Notes: generated from the letters alone by a model not told the origin. A DNA stretch of 64,000 nt from Sternotherus odoratus (GCA_032164245.1 JAVMKO010000001.1:12313603-12377602), one strand, 5' to 3'; shown: positions 1-12,605, numbered from the stretch's first letter. Translations and numbers: made by a program.

Positions 1-1109
1 ACTAGTAGGATTGCACTGATGCTAGACAAAGGGCAAGAAAAGCACTACTAGACAAGGCCTCTGTATGCAGCAGTTCTCACTTTAAAGACAGTTGAATGGG
101 TGTACAGGAGCAGCCATGGCCTCCCTTCTCTGAAAGTAAAGATGATAAAACCAAAATGTAGGAGAATGGGGACCTTGCCTAACAAAACTTCGACAATCAC
201 CTGTTTTTCCAGGCAGCCGATTGCAATACACTTGCTGTTCTCAGTGGTCTGGTCTGCAGCCTCAGAAAGCCGTGTTCCAAACAATGACCAACCAGGTTTA
301 GGCAACATTGTAATAAAAAAAAATGACTCCATCCTACCTGTTAGCCATCTTATCTTAATGTTATCACCTTTGTTATCTCCAGTGGAGATGCACTAATGTT
401 ATAGAAATGGGGATAAAAATACTAAAAATTCCCATGACAAAGATTCTTAGGTCCAGATGGAGCACTTTTAAGCCTAAGGACGTTCTACAGATACCTCCAC
501 ACCACAACTTCTAGAAGTGAGCCTTCGGAGTAGAGAATGCTGAGGCAGGCAAAAACTGAATTTAAGTTGGTGTCTATTTCTGCCAAAAGTTTGACTGAGT
601 CAATTTTGCCACAGAAAGAAACAGAGCCTCACATACAATGCATTCAAAATTCACTGTCATTTCATTTTTAATCCATCAGGCATCACAGAATACTGAATGA
701 ATTGGTAATACCAAATAGCTACTTGAACTTTGGATTTATTTTTAATACTTAAAATACATATAGAGAAAGTACACAAACACTTTGTGCATCTGTCTCCCCA
801 TCTCTCAAAGGTGAATAGTCCTTACCTCACAGCATTATCATTAGGCTTAATTCAGTAAAGTCATCACCCAACAGAAGGAATCACAAAAATGAAAAGTATT
901 ACCATACTAGTAGAACTAAGAAAGGCTTTAATCCATGTATCACCCACCAGCAGTGTGATTTCACATAATAGAGGCTCAATCTTGGCCCAAGCCATGCAGC
1001 AAAATGTACCAGCGTATCATGGAGGCGCTACTTGTTATGTTGAAGAAGCACTTTGAGGCCCCAGTCTGAGAGGTCATCCCCATTGTGCTAGGTACAGTGA
1101 ACACATTCA
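1..1109. other. Intergenic/intronic DNA without a recognised gene
   Basis: Ordinary AT-rich vertebrate noncoding sequence. Overlapping open frames of 94 and 98 codons near 50-400 occur on opposite strands, have no recognisable domain and no convincing splice sites, so they look like chance. Around 785-860 there is a short stretch resembling the 3' part of a MIR SINE (a CTGTCTCCCCATCT-like segment). I see nothing else here. It probably belongs to an intron of the minus-strand gene whose CpG island lies near 23 kb. Confidence 0.4.
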
Positions 1110-1790
1110 TGGATTCTAAGACCAGAAAGGATCACTGTTACCGTCTAGCCTGACTTCTTCCACAACACTAGCCACAGAACTTCCCTGAAATAATTTGACT
1201 AGAGCATTACTTTTCGAAAACATCCACTATTGATTTAACAATGGTTAGGGATGGAGAATACTCCATAACCCATGAAAAATTATTCCAATGGCTCATTACC
1301 CTCACTGTTAAAATGCTGCACTTTGCTTTCAATGTTAATTTGTCTAGCTTCAACTTCCACCAATCTTTGTCTGCTAGACTGAAGAGACCATTATCAAATA
1401 TTTATTCCCCACATAGGTACTTATAAAGTGTGATCAAGTTATCTCATAACCTTCTTTGCTAAGATAATAGATTCAGCTCCTTGAGTGTATCATTGTATAG
1501 CATGTCTTCCAATCTTTTATAATCATTCTTATGGCTCTTCTCTGAACCCTCTCCAATTTTTCAACATCCTTCTTGAATTGTTGACACTAGAACTAAACAT
1601 AGTTGTTTAGTAGCAGTTGCACCAGTGCCACATACAGAAGTAAAATAACCTCTCTACTCTTACACAAGATCCCCCTGTTTTTACACATCCAAGAATCACA
1701 TTAGCCCTTTTCACCAAAAAGTGTCACATGGGGAGCTCATGGTCAGCTGATTAACCACCAAATCATCTTCAGAGTCACTGGTGGCAGATA
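1110..1790 (-). mobile_element. Decayed CR1 LINE, 3' part of the reverse transcriptase ORF and 3' UTR
   Basis: Read on the minus strand, this stretch follows the CR1 ORF2 C-terminal region and 3' UTR. It has the segment that usually encodes the 'alone or with other ancestors' RT tail, then text close to 'GAAGTTGAAGCTAGACAAATT', then the 3' UTR phrase ending near 1110. The frame is broken many times, so this is an old, inactive copy. Its 5' end at about 1790 is the usual truncation of target-primed reverse transcription. Boundaries are approximate, judged by resemblance to the CR1 copies at 7556 and 34685. Confidence 0.7.
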
Positions 1791-4649
1791 TTTACAGGAT
1801 GGTGGACTAAATGGCCTACAGTCTTTGTCCCTAGATGTACACAGAACATAAAAGATGAAAATGTATACAACAAGTAACATAAGGGATTCTGATCTATGAA
1901 GAGGACCTGTAGGCACTACAGTAATACAAATAATTAGTAGTAATAATTTGGCTGTATTAACACACACATTGTTTCCTTGCACCCATCTTACCAAGTGGTC
2001 TGGCTTATTCTGTATCAGTTACCTGTCCTCTTCATCATTTACCAGTCCCACAATCTGTGATGATTTTGTTTTCTTCCAGAACATTGATAAAAACGTTAAA
2101 TGATATCAGGCCAAGAATCAATACATGTGTGGCCCCACAAGAAACTTACCCACTTGATGATTCCTCTTTACAGTCACATTTTGGTACCAATCAGCCACTA
2201 TTTAATCTATTTATTATGTATAGGGCTACGATTATGTCACAAAGGACACGGGATCCGTTACTTCCATTGATATTCATGACATTTTCTGCCCCAGGGCTGG
2301 AGCTCTAAGCCACCCCTGCCCATGCAGCTCCCAGCCTCCATCTGGGGGGGGGACCCCACAGCTGCCTAGCCACAGCAGGCAGCTGGCAGACCCTGCAGCT
2401 CCCCATGGAACAAAGGGACCCACAGCAGGCAGAAGTTCAGTCCATTTGTTTTCTAGAAAGGACAAGTCATTTTTAGACTTATTCGGGAAGTAGATTGTGC
2501 GTATTCCACTCCATCCAACCTCCTCAGGTCTTGGTTTAGAAGAATCTGAGTTACGTTTTAATCACTTCAATACTGTTAGTATGTAACTATGTAAAAATAC
2601 AGCAAAAATAATCAAAAGATGTTTCTGTTCACAGATTGGCAGTAAATTTCCCTCCCCTACCAAATAAACATTAAACTATCTAGCATTATTTTACACCTGT
2701 GTTCCAACAAAATACTTTTAACTGACTACGACAAGCTGACCACATTAACAGTGGTCATCAAAAGATCATGTAACTACTTCCCTATGTACATATCTGGAGT
2801 TCTCAAGCCATTTCAGTGTGTGTTCATCACATCTCAAAACACATCTCCAATCACATTTGTGCAGATTACATAAACACCTGAACAACTGCATCTAAGTTTT
2901 ATTGTAAGCTTACCAATCACCATGATATACAAACAGCGCGTTATGGCCTACCTACCCTACCATTTATTATTGCAAATACCGTTTTTGTAACTATAGAAGT
3001 CACCAGGAAAGTATTTGATGGATTTATAGCTGCCTGTAAGGCAATCTAACACCTGAAAACATCCAGCATCATGTGATCAGCCAGCTCTCTCCAGAGCATA
3101 AGGGTCAAAAGCCACACTTTGAGAACTGCTGGATTTACCTTTACAGATTGGTTTTATATATTATGTAGACCAAGGGAGGGGGTGGGGGGAAATAAAGGAA
3201 CCACCAATATATTATAAATACAGTCTTTTTAATTCAAAATTTCCAAATTTATTCTGAGAAGTTAGAACTAGACAAAAGAAAAAAGTTCTTTGAATGGATC
3301 ATTCAATATTCTACCAGACAGAGAATTATGCAGATTTTCAAAAGGCTTTCAAATAGTAAACCAGAAAGACTGCATTTAAGGATCTTTTCATGTAGCAAAC
3401 ACAAATGCATTATTTAAAACAAAGTGCACTTTTATAATAGTGATTTATGAGATTAGCAATTGCATGGGCATCCTACAGTAGTAGTATCCTTTCCTACTCA
3501 GAAAAAAAATACTGATTGCATAAAATAAACCAGAAAAACAGTGTCAGCTTTCTAAGATAGCATGGAGGATTCATACACAGTAAAATCTGTTTTGTTCAGC
3601 ATGTTGAGGTATGGGGGGTGCTGGTACATGAAAAATGCTGGTAAACTAAGAGGGAGGGAGTTGGGTGCGATGGGGCCTCAGGACGGGGTGCCAGATCCTT
3701 GTGGAACTCACCTCAGGTGGCTCTCCACAAGCAGCGACCTGTCCCAGCTGCTCGTAGGCGGAAGCGTGGAAGGCAGCTTTGTGTGCCCCCTCCACTTGGA
3801 GGCGCCAATGGGAGCTGTGGAGTTAGTGCACAGGGCAAAGGCAGTGTGAGGAGCCACCTACTGTGCCTCTGCCTAGGAGCAGCTGTAAAAGGTCGCCACT
3901 TGCGGGGAGCCACCCGAGGTAAGACTCCTCCCTCCCCCCCCCCCCGGATCAGACACCCCACACCCCTTCCCATGCTCCAAGCTCCCCCCCCCCCCCCCCC
4001 GAGGCCACACTCCACATCTCTCCCGCACCCCACCTCCTGCCAGCCCCACGTCAACCAGAATTTCAATCAAGATCAGAAATGCTGGTTTACAGTGCTTTCC
4101 GGTTGGTGAAGTGCCAGATAAAAGAGCTTTTTATGTATATACTTTCCTGCTCGTTTTAAAATTGCTGGCCAGCCGAGTGGGCACAGGCATGTCAATAGCC
4201 TGGGGGAGGTGGAGAAGAGATCCAGTCTGGCCATTCTTCTGCATAATTTTGAGGCAAGGCTTTTAACTCTGGTTTTTCCAGTGACAGATTAAATAACTTT
4301 TTGACCAGCTGCTAGATATAGTATCACCTCAACATAGCTACCTAATGCACAAAACATCTGCAAACACCCTTTGAACAACAGTGAAGAGTCAGCATGCTAG
4401 ACGGTTTAAAAGAAGAAAAGATCTTTAGTTTAAACAAAAACAGAACCAGTCGTGGAATCCTGCTGGGATTACTTGCATTACACCACATATGGTATTAATC
4501 CCCAGCATCTTCCATCTGTGCTACAAATCAAAGAGATTGTATCCAATAAGAAAACACGTTAAGAACAGAAGAATGCCACAGAGTAGTGTGGCTTTTTGGT
4601 TAACCACAAATCACTGTCGTTTAAAATAAGTTTAAAATAAAATAAGCCC
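1791..4649. other. Noncoding stretch with GC-rich patch
   Basis: No gene recognised. At 2285-2430 there is a GC-rich patch with a G9 run, and at 3650-4045 a GC-rich block with two poly-C tracts (about 3936-3947 and 3984-4000). The open frames crossing that block (117-136 codons) exist on both strands and are proline/glycine-rich artefacts of base composition. Otherwise the sequence is plain AT-rich DNA with short homopolymers. Confidence 0.4.
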
Positions 4650-4669
4650 CACAGTATGCCAACATCTTT

Positions 4670-5878
4670 ATGGCAGACCTGGAACAACGCTTCCTCAACT
4701 CTCGTCCACTCACACCCCTTCTCTATCTACGCTACATTGATGACATCTTCATCATCTGGACCCATGGGAAAGAAACTCTGGAAGAATTCCACCATGACTT
4801 CAACAGCTTCCACCCCAACATCCACCTCAGTCTGGACCAGTCCACACAGGAAATCCACTTCCTAGACACCACAGTGCAAATTAATGACGGCCACATCGAC
4901 ACCACCCTATACCGAAAGCCTACCGACAGCTATGCCTACCTTCATGCCACCAGCTTCCATCCCGGACATACCACACGATCCATTGTCTACAGCCAAGCAC
5001 TGAGGTACAATCGGATTTGCTCCAACCCCTCAGACAGAGACCAACACCTACGAGATCTTCACCAAGCTTTCTCAAAACTACAATACCCACACAAGGAAAT
5101 AAGGACACAGATCAACAGAGCCAGACGTGTACCCAGAAGCCTACTGCTGCAAGACAAGCCCAAGAAAGAAAACAACAGAACACCACTGGCCATCACCTAC
5201 AGTCCTCAGTTAAAACCTCTGCAACGCATCATCAGCGACCTACAACCCATCCTGGACAATAATCCCTCACTTTCACAGGCCTTGGGAGGAAGGCCAGTCC
5301 TGGCACACAGACAACCTGCCAACCTTAAACAAATTCTCACCAGCAACAGCACACTGCACCACAATAACTCCAACTCAGGAACCAATCCATGCAACAAACC
5401 TCGATGCCAACTCTGCCCACATATCTACACCAGCAACAACATCACAGGACCTAACCAGATCAATCATACCATCACTGGTTCATTCACCTGCACATCAACC
5501 AATGTCATATATGCCATTATATGCCACCAGTGTCCCTCTGCTATGTACATCGGCCAAACTGGACAGTCCCTACGAAAAAGGATAAATGCACACAAATCAG
5601 ATATTAGGAATGGCAATATACACAAACCTGTAGGGGAACACTTCAACCTGCCTGGACACACATTAGCAGATTTAAAAGTCACCATCCTGCAGCAAAAACA
5701 CTTCAAGACCAGACTACAAAGGGAAACTGCAGAACTTCAATTCATTTGCAAATTCAGCACACACCTTCTAGGACTGAACAAAGATCTAGAATGGCTGGCT
5801 CATTACAGACATTGTTTCTCCTCTCTCCATGTTCACACACCCCATTCAAATGCTAGAAGAATAATCCACACTCCCTGA
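4670..5878 (+). pseudogene. PLE polyprotein fragment: RT C-terminal half plus GIY-YIG endonuclease
   Basis: This is a 402-codon open frame; the reading frame extends a few codons upstream to about 4651 (an S/YAN-[IL]FM-like motif typical of PLE RT), so the ATG at 4670 is internal rather than a true start. Residues 22-27 are YIDDIF, the RT catalytic motif with the two aspartates. Residues 65-90 hold the FLDTTV and YRKPTDS motifs that PLE RTs share. A cysteine motif C241-x4-C-x2-C249 precedes the nuclease. The GIY-YIG domain starts with VIYAI at about 279 and YIGQTGQ at 293-299, then R302/R304 and a glutamate-containing segment RETAEL near 351-356. The fingers and first half of the palm are absent. 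Known PLE proteins combine this telomerase-like RT with an endonuclease that nicks the target. No cellular function is implied. Confidence 0.92.
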
Positions 5879-5980
5879 TCGGAGATAACAAACTGGTTCA
5901 GCTTATTTGGACTAACCTTTTCACCTCCCACCTGGTTCTTACCTACTTTCCCAGACCTGCCTCTAAACATTTCCACTGCT

Positions 5981-6022
5981 TGCATCCGACGAAGTGGGTA
6001 TTAGCCCACGAAAGCTCATGCT
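5981..6022 (+). ncRNA. Hammerhead-like ribozyme motif in PLE tail
   Basis: The parts lie in hammerhead type I order. Stem I is GCAT 5982-5985 with ATGC 6018-6021. The core at 5986-5992 is CCGACGA (the standard core is CUGANGA, so position U4 is C here). Stem II is GTGGG 5994-5998 with CCCAC 6005-6009 around a 6-nt loop, followed by GAAA at 6010-6013. Stem III is minimal: AGCT 6013-6016, self-complementary, as in published PLE hammerheads that work best as dimers. The predicted cleavage is after C6017. The U4 change should strongly reduce activity, so this copy may be dead. Confidence 0.7.
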
Positions 6023-6949
6023 TCAAAACTTTATAGTTAGTCTTTAAGGTGCCACAAGATTTTGTTTCCTCTGCTATTCCAGACTAACACGGCTACCTCT
6101 CTGATTCTAAAATAAGTGTGTATCTTTAACATCAGTAAATTGATATGCTGAATTAGAACAGCTGAGCAATAACAACCATTTAAAAAAGGGTTGCTTAATA
6201 TTCAGTCTTATCAACAATTCTATTCCACTGGTAGATGGTGGCTGCTCAGTCTTTCCAATGCAATGCTGTGTATTGCTTGATCAACAGCACAGAGAAGAGA
6301 ACATCATGACTCACATTAGAAAGCTTTCTATTTGCTCAGCATCAGTTGCTTTTGGAAATCTTCCTTCAACCCATCTGAAGCCTCCCAACCCTTCACATAC
6401 AGGGAGAAATGTTCTCTTATGAATGGATCTGAAGATAATTCACATCACTAAGAGATTATTACTATTGCCTACTGCCAGGAATAGGAAGGCTTTGATGGTA
6501 TACCTTTACTGGAATACAGACTGGCATAGCACTCCTACTGTGAATGCAGCTGTTCCCGCATTACCGCATTTTGTACTGGTAAAGTTAAGCCATCTCCCAG
6601 GAGCAAAACAAGCCATGCCGGTAAAAGCACAGTTTTGCCAGTATAGTTGCACCTAGAGTTGGGACTTCTGTCAGAAGAGGTATAATGGTCAGGGACTGCA
6701 CCTCTTCATACCCCTGACCAATATAGATAAGTCATCTGAAGTCTCTAGTACAGACCCAGCTTAATACACAAGACCCATCAGCAAATTCATGCTTTGATTC
6801 AGTTAGCCTTGCTATCCTCCAATTCCTCTTCAGAGGAATCATGCTGTCCTTTTGTCAGAGAGAGGCTGCAGAAATTTCCCTTAAATGCTGTATCGCTAAA
6901 GATACTTTGGTTGTAGAAGCTTAACTTCCCACAGATTCAAAAGAAAGGA

Positions 6950-7555
6950 GCTGTACCTTGGCCAAACCGGACAGTCTCTATCCAAAAGAATAAATGGACA
7001 CAAATCTGACATCAGGAATTAGAACATTGAAGTGTTCTACTGGTTTTTGAATCTCCCTGGTCACTCAATAACGGATCTAAAAGTGGCAATTCTTCAACAA
7101 CAAAAAACTTCAAACACATACTCCAATGTGAAACTGCAGAACTGGAATTAATTTGCAAACTGGACACCATCAAATTAGGCTTGAATAAAGAATGGGAATG
7201 GTTGGATCATTACAAAACCTATTTTCCCCCCTACTGTTACTCACACCTTCTTGTCAACTGTTTGAAATGGGCCACTCTCATTACCACTACAAAAGTGATT
7301 TTTCCTCTTTTGGTATCCTACTATTAATTGAATTGTCTCGTTAGATTGACCCGCCCACTTAGTAAGGCAACTCCCATCTTTTCATGTGCTGTGTATTTAT
7401 AGCTGCTACTGTATTTTCCACTCCATGCATCTGATGAAGTGGGTTCTACCCCACAAAATCTTACACTCAAATACATTTGTTAGTCTCCAAGATGCCACAA
7501 GGACTCCTCGTTGTTTTTTGCTAATACAGACTAACATAGCTACCACTCTGAAACC
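6950..7555 (+). mobile_element. Second PLE family, 3' fragment (GIY-YIG end and tail)
   Basis: The segment starts inside the GIY-YIG region (codons for a YLGQTG-like motif at about 6951) and continues with a decayed version of the same C-terminal coding region as the element at 4650. It then has a different, longer 3' UTR and a tail ending ACCACTCTGAAACC. Stops and frameshifts break the frame. The tail has a ribozyme-like core CTGATGA at 7431-7437 with a GTGGG/CCCAC stem, but GAAA is AAAA and stem I is degraded. The close spacing to the first element looks like independent insertion. Confidence 0.85.
7426..7466 (+). ncRNA. Degenerate hammerhead-like motif (PLE family 2)
   Basis: GCAT is followed by a perfect CTGATGA core (7431-7437), a GTGGG...CCCAC stem II and then AAAA where GAAA is required. 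Stem I does not close (ACAC instead of ATGC). The invariant G is lost, so cleavage is not expected. The architecture still identifies the family. Confidence 0.55.
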
Positions 7556-7762
7556 TTCTTGAATTGTGAACACCAGAACTTGACATAGAATTCCAGAGTA
7601 AAACAACCTCTCTACTCAAGAGTCTCCTGTTTATACATCCAAGGATTGCATTAGGCCTCTTGGCCACAGCTTTGTACTGGGAGCTCAGGATCAGCTGATT
7701 ATCCACCAGGACCACTCAAGTCTTTTCAGAGACACTGTTTCCCAGGTTAGAGTCCCTCATGG
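7556..7762 (-). mobile_element. CR1 LINE reverse-transcriptase fragment
   Basis: The minus strand translates to a CR1 RT C-terminal segment: VDNQL, then a serine-containing linker, AVAKRPNAILGCINR and REV, matching the common CR1 phrase around 'AVAKKANAILGCI'. The frame is broken downstream by a small deletion. It is a short, old fragment directly abutting the PLE tail at 7555. Confidence 0.75.
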
Positions 7763-10395
7763 TTCCATCACCAAGCTTTTGATATCTGACTAATGTTATC
7801 AAATTTCAGGGATAAAGAGCCAAAAACATTTTTTTCCATCTTCCAATTCTTTAGAAATATAATAACTGGAAGAACATATACTATCCTGTGAAGTTAGGAC
7901 AACTCTTGGGGGGGGGAAAAATCACATTCATACAACATACATTTAGGCAGAATTAATAAAGCTGTGTGTTAAAAATTATTATACAAATAACTCAATACAT
8001 TTCATATAAAAAGCAATAACTTAATCTTCATTACAAATACATTTAAATTCACTTTTTCTTTTTCCAAGGTATGCAGTTTATTTTGTGGATATGAGCCACT
8101 TAGTCTTTTTTCCTTTTTTGATGTTCTATTGAAACTCACTGGCAGCAGCTGTAACGAAGTATTTTTAAAAAGCTTTTTAATCAGTCTTCAAATTACTTGA
8201 AAAAAAACTCTTTATATGGAATACACAAAATACATAACCGCCTCACACGTCATGACAGCACAGAGAACTATGTGTCTTCCAGCATTTAAGTTACAGAACA
8301 CCTTAACTTAGCCCTACCAATTCACTCCAAACACAACCTGGCTTCGAAAAACTGAAAAAATAACCCAACATTCAGATCCTGTTTAACAGGATAAGATGTG
8401 CAAATGCCAGGAGGCCCTACAAAAACAGAGGCCAAGGATGTTCAGTTCTCAATTGCAGCCAGGTGAGCAAATGTGTACATGCAATGCTTTTCTCTATGGT
8501 GCCTGTCTGCTCCATTCTCTTTTAGCCCTTTTTTTAGGGGGGGGGGGGGGGGGGGGGGGGAGATCTATTATGAGTTTATTGCTCATGAAAAAGTGTCAGA
8601 TTGACATCTGAGTCCACTTTATCCACAGAACATTACCAATGTCTGTAATATACATAGGCCTAGAAGAAGTGAAAGGCTTCAGATCTCATCATTACTAGTC
8701 CCACCTTGTCTGTTCTTAAAGGAAGGCAGCAATATTTATTATTTAGATTGCAGTGGCATCCACTTTCCAAATAAAGAAGACATCAGAGTTCTTGCCCTAC
8801 ATATATAAAGCCCAACATATCTATAAAGTAAGAAATGTTATTGAAGTGTGCAAAACAGAAAGTTATTTTCTCAAACTTGTGCATTGTAAGATTTTTGAGG
8901 GTTTGGGAAATTGATGTACAAAAAACACATAGTCAAAGCAGAATCATTTTGTCCAAATAACTATGACAGCAGAGTTTATTCGGAGAGGCCTGGGGGAGGG
9001 AGGCAAGAGCCTTAGCACTACATCCCACTGATTTAAAAAAATGAAGCTGTCAGCAGCTTGTTGTAAGAATGATAGTATTTAGTACAATAGTGTGTACTAA
9101 CATTTAAATTTCATTGTTTCTAAATTCCAAGTTAATGTAGCAGCTCAAAGAATAAAATCCAGTGCACTGACCTTCTCTTTCTTGAATGGAGGAAATAAAA
9201 AAAATAAAAAAAAATAAAAACACTAAAAGCGGGGAGCCTGTAATCATAGGAAAATTATAATGATAGCCTGTAAGGTTTCCTGCAGCTAAATGACAGTAAG
9301 AGGAGGGAAAAAAAAAACTACAAACGGATTGAACAAACTCCTACTTGTGGGAATTTAGCAAGATTAGGTACAGCCCGGATTTCCACAATAAGCAATTTAT
9401 CTTTAAATATTTAAATATGAAATAAACCCAGAATAGTCGAACTTCAACATAATATACATCTTTACCATGTCTTCAATGGATCATCTAGTTGTCACACTAT
9501 ACAAATAATTTACTATATGTATGATTTGACAGCTGGATTTAATTGTCTCTGTAAACCCAGCAGACATTTATAAAAAGCACTAGATATCAACCCAGTGAAA
9601 CAAATACCTCAATAAAAGCCACTTACATTTGAACATGTCAGATTATCTATTAAAAAAATATCCATGGGCAATAACTTGTGTATGATGGATTCTATCCTTC
9701 GATAGATATTTTTCACTCAAGCCTTAAGTGTTTACAGGATTCGGGTCCAACTTTCAGACCAGGAGTAGTCTCATAGACTTTAATAAAAGTCCCAATAAAG
9801 TCAATAGAAACTTTTAAGCATGTGAATAGTTATCAATAAACATCTACCAAGGCCTTAACATGTTAGTTTTTATGTTCAATCACACTGTTCAGATGGTAAG
9901 ACAGACAATACAATCTAAAATACTTCATAGCACATTAAAGAGACTGAAAGTTTATATTACCCATCAAATGTGCATTTGGAACTTCACTACCAGGTGTAAA
10001 AATTAGGAAAAATGAGAACTGCACAATTAAACTACTTTAGGTTGCTGACTGCAGATATAAGCCCTAGTTAGTCCTTCCCAATGCACAGGTGATTAATGAC
10101 AATTTATATGTTGAGAGAGATACAAGAAAATACCTTTTTACTGACATGGGAAATACCTCTGATTCTACAAGACATTTAGAAGAGCAGAGTCTAATATTAC
10201 AGGGAACAACTCTTACTGCAAGACATTTTTAAGGATGCAAACTTTAAACTAATGCTTCCCCCAGCCAGTATAGTTGTAATACTTCCTACAGCTAACATCT
10301 ATAAATAAACAAACATTCTCCTTTAATCTAATTTAGAGGAAAAGGCATCTTTACAACACTGTCCTTGAAATTCATGATTTATCATGCCAAGGAGC
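7763..10395. other. Noncoding AT-rich stretch
   Basis: No gene recognised. It contains a 24-base G homopolymer (8537-8560), an A-rich simple stretch around 9194-9222 and ordinary intronic-looking DNA. It is probably part of the large intron of the minus-strand gene. Confidence 0.4.
8537..8560 (+). repeat. G24 homopolymer
   Basis: Twenty-four consecutive guanines follow a short T run. Such a tract can form intramolecular G-quadruplexes on the + strand and is prone to length change and assembly error. Confidence 0.95.
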
Positions 10396-10516
10396 TAGGG
10401 TGACCAGACAGTAAGTGTGAAAAATTGGGACAGTGTGGGGTGATTGGAGCCTATACAAGAAAAAAGACCCCAAAATCGGGACTGGCCCTATAAAATCAGG
10501 ACATCTGGTCACCCTA
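10396..10516 (+). mobile_element. hAT-type MITE, copy 1 (TAGGGTGACCAGA family)
   Basis: This is a 121-bp nonautonomous DNA element with terminal inverted repeats TAGGGTGACCAGA and TCTGGTCACCCTA. The flanks CAAGGAGC and AAGGGAGC match at 6 of 8 positions, consistent with an aged 8-bp target-site duplication. The interior shows the family phrase around CCTATA(T/C)AAGAAAAA. It has no coding capacity and would have been mobilised by a hAT transposase in trans. Confidence 0.8.
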
Positions 10517-11556
10517 AAGGGAGCAACAGCACCTCACAGAGATATGCTGCTCCCCTGAATACAGGTGACTACATACCGGGTAACATTAATGCCAACAAAC
10601 AAAAACTGCCCAATTTTCAGAAACAGACACTGATTTCAGATGTCCAACTTGAGATGCTTCAGTCTGATATTCAAAAGGTGCTGAACATTCATAGCTCCCA
10701 CTCAGCACTTCTGAAAAATCAGGGCTCAGGTACCTCAGAATAGCACCCCAAATCTGTGGTCACAGTTGACAATGTTGGCCTTAGCAATGCTAATGTTAAC
10801 TTTTATCTGAACTGATTTGCAGAATGGACTTCTTATGCTTCCCAATATCAAGCCAAATCCTCCAGTCCATACTCAACCAAAACTTCCACTGAAATCATTC
10901 ATTGTTACAAAACCTGCAATAACTCTATAAACAACAATCACAAGAACACTTTATGAACTTTATGCTCTGAGAGGAAATAACATATCAGACAAAACAAATA
11001 TCCACACTTCACCAGACACTGACAGTGTTCTTGATGCTATATCAGATCAAGGAAGACTAATCTAGCAGCGTTTGACAAACTAGTATATTCAAGTTTATGG
11101 AATGCTTGGTATATTTAATAAGAATCGTCAGTGAAGGGTATTATCTATGCAATGTTATAAATAATTTAAACAGAACCAGATCCCATGCAAACTGCTGTGT
11201 GCAGGAGAAAACATTTTACAAATTTTACATAAAGAAACAGCATCCAACTACAGTAGCAACTATATAACAACACTTACATTCAGTACATTAACCTGATAAT
11301 TCTTTTTAGATAGCTGCAGTCTTTTTTGGGGGAGGGGGAGTGTCAATTAATACTTATTCTGTTTTGCCCTTTTCTAATTGACAAGAAAAAAAAAATGTTT
11401 CTCTTGTTTAGAATGGAGCCAAAATTAACATCTGTTTTTCTTTCAAACAAAGCTAAATAAGCAAGGGCCATGTTAGAAATGATTGGGACTTTTGCCAACA
11501 TCTTCAACAGGCGGGGGATCCAGACCATGGGTTCTGTGCATGCCCATGTTGTTAAT
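10517..11556. other. Noncoding stretch
   Basis: A degenerate palindromic motif (CAATTTTCAGAAACAGACAC... to CAGCACTTCTGAAAAATCAGG, about 10609-10729) resembles a short MITE common in this genome. No gene or splice signal stood out. Confidence 0.35.
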
Positions 11557-11784
11557 CGGGGTCTCCAAACTTTTCAGCCCGAGGGCCGCATTAGCGATCA
11601 AATAGCAGTTCGGGGGCCGACAACACACTCGAAGTCCAAATAAAAAAGAATCAAAACATGGATGTTGTTTTTAATTATTTATTTAATATTATTTTATTCA
11701 GTTATTATTTAATAACACATTGATACACTACACCTGAACACTACACATGAACACCTGAACACTACACATGAACACTACACATGA

Positions 11785-12500
11785 ACCCCCCAACTGACCC
11801 ACCCAGCCAGGTCTCTCACCCCAAAACCTCCTTCCCTCCAACCCCCCTCCCCCAAATGACCCACCCAGCCAGGTCTCTCACCCCAAAACCTCCTTCCCTC
11901 CCACCCACCCCCCAACTGACCCACCCAGCCAGGTCTCTCACCCCAAAACCTCCTTTCCTCCAACCCCCCCCCCAAATGACCCACCCAGCCAGGTCTCTCA
12001 CCCCAAAACCTCCTTTCCTCCAAACCCCCCCCTCAAATGACCCACCCAGCCAGGTCTCACCCCAAAACCTCCTTTCCTCCAACCCCACCCCCCCCAATGA
12101 CCCACCCAGCCAGGTCTCTCACCCCAAAACCTCCTTTCCTCCAACCCCCCCCCCCCCACACACAATGACCCACCCAGCCAGGTCTCTCACCCCAAAACCT
12201 CCTTTCCTCCAACCCCCCCCCCAAATGACCCACCCAGCCAGGTCTCTCACCCCAAAACCTCCTTCCCTCCCACCCACCCCCCAACTGACCCACCCAGCCA
12301 GGTCTCTCACCCCAAAACCTCCTTTCCTCCCACCCCCCCCCCAACTGACCCACCCAGCCAGGTCTCTCACCCCAAAACCTCCTTTCCTCCAACCCCCCCC
12401 CCCCAACTGACCCACCCAGCCAGGTCTCTCACCCCAAAACCTCCTTTCCTCCAACCCCCCCCCCCCCCCAACTGACCCACCCAGCCAGGTCTCTCACCCC
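11785..12500. repeat. About 12-copy minisatellite, 60-67 bp unit
   Basis: The GGTCTC core recurs about every 60-67 bp from 11811 to 12489 (12 copies). Each unit has a CAGGTCTCTCACCCC segment, an AAAACCTCCTT segment, a poly-C tract of variable length and a TGACCCACCCAG segment. Most length variation lies in the poly-C run. The low divergence between units implies recent expansion or conversion. Confidence 0.93.
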
Positions 12501-12605
12501 CCCAACTGACCTGCTCAACCCGGTCTCTCCCCACAGACCGGTTCGCCGCCTGGCAGTGGGTGGCTCCTTGTTTCGCCCCCTGCAACTGCGTGGCGGTGTG
12601 GCGCG

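Larger units (their letters stand above)
4650..6108 (+). mobile_element. 5'-truncated Penelope-like retroelement (PLE)
   Basis: The insertion starts abruptly inside the reverse-transcriptase region and runs through a GIY-YIG endonuclease to a 3' tail ending in the CTACCTCTCTGATTCT motif. The tail carries a hammerhead-type ribozyme fold (5981-6022). The same tail recurs, rearranged, at 21655-21832 and 29104-29216, which shows a family with many copies in this genome. 5' truncation is usual for PLEs. The open frame is intact over 402 codons, so the copy is fairly young, but it lacks the RT fingers and most of the palm and cannot be autonomous. Confidence 0.9.

Noticed and set aside
3699..4109. 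Opposed 117-136-codon frames
   Set aside because: Proline/glycine-rich products of poly-C tracts, open on both strands.
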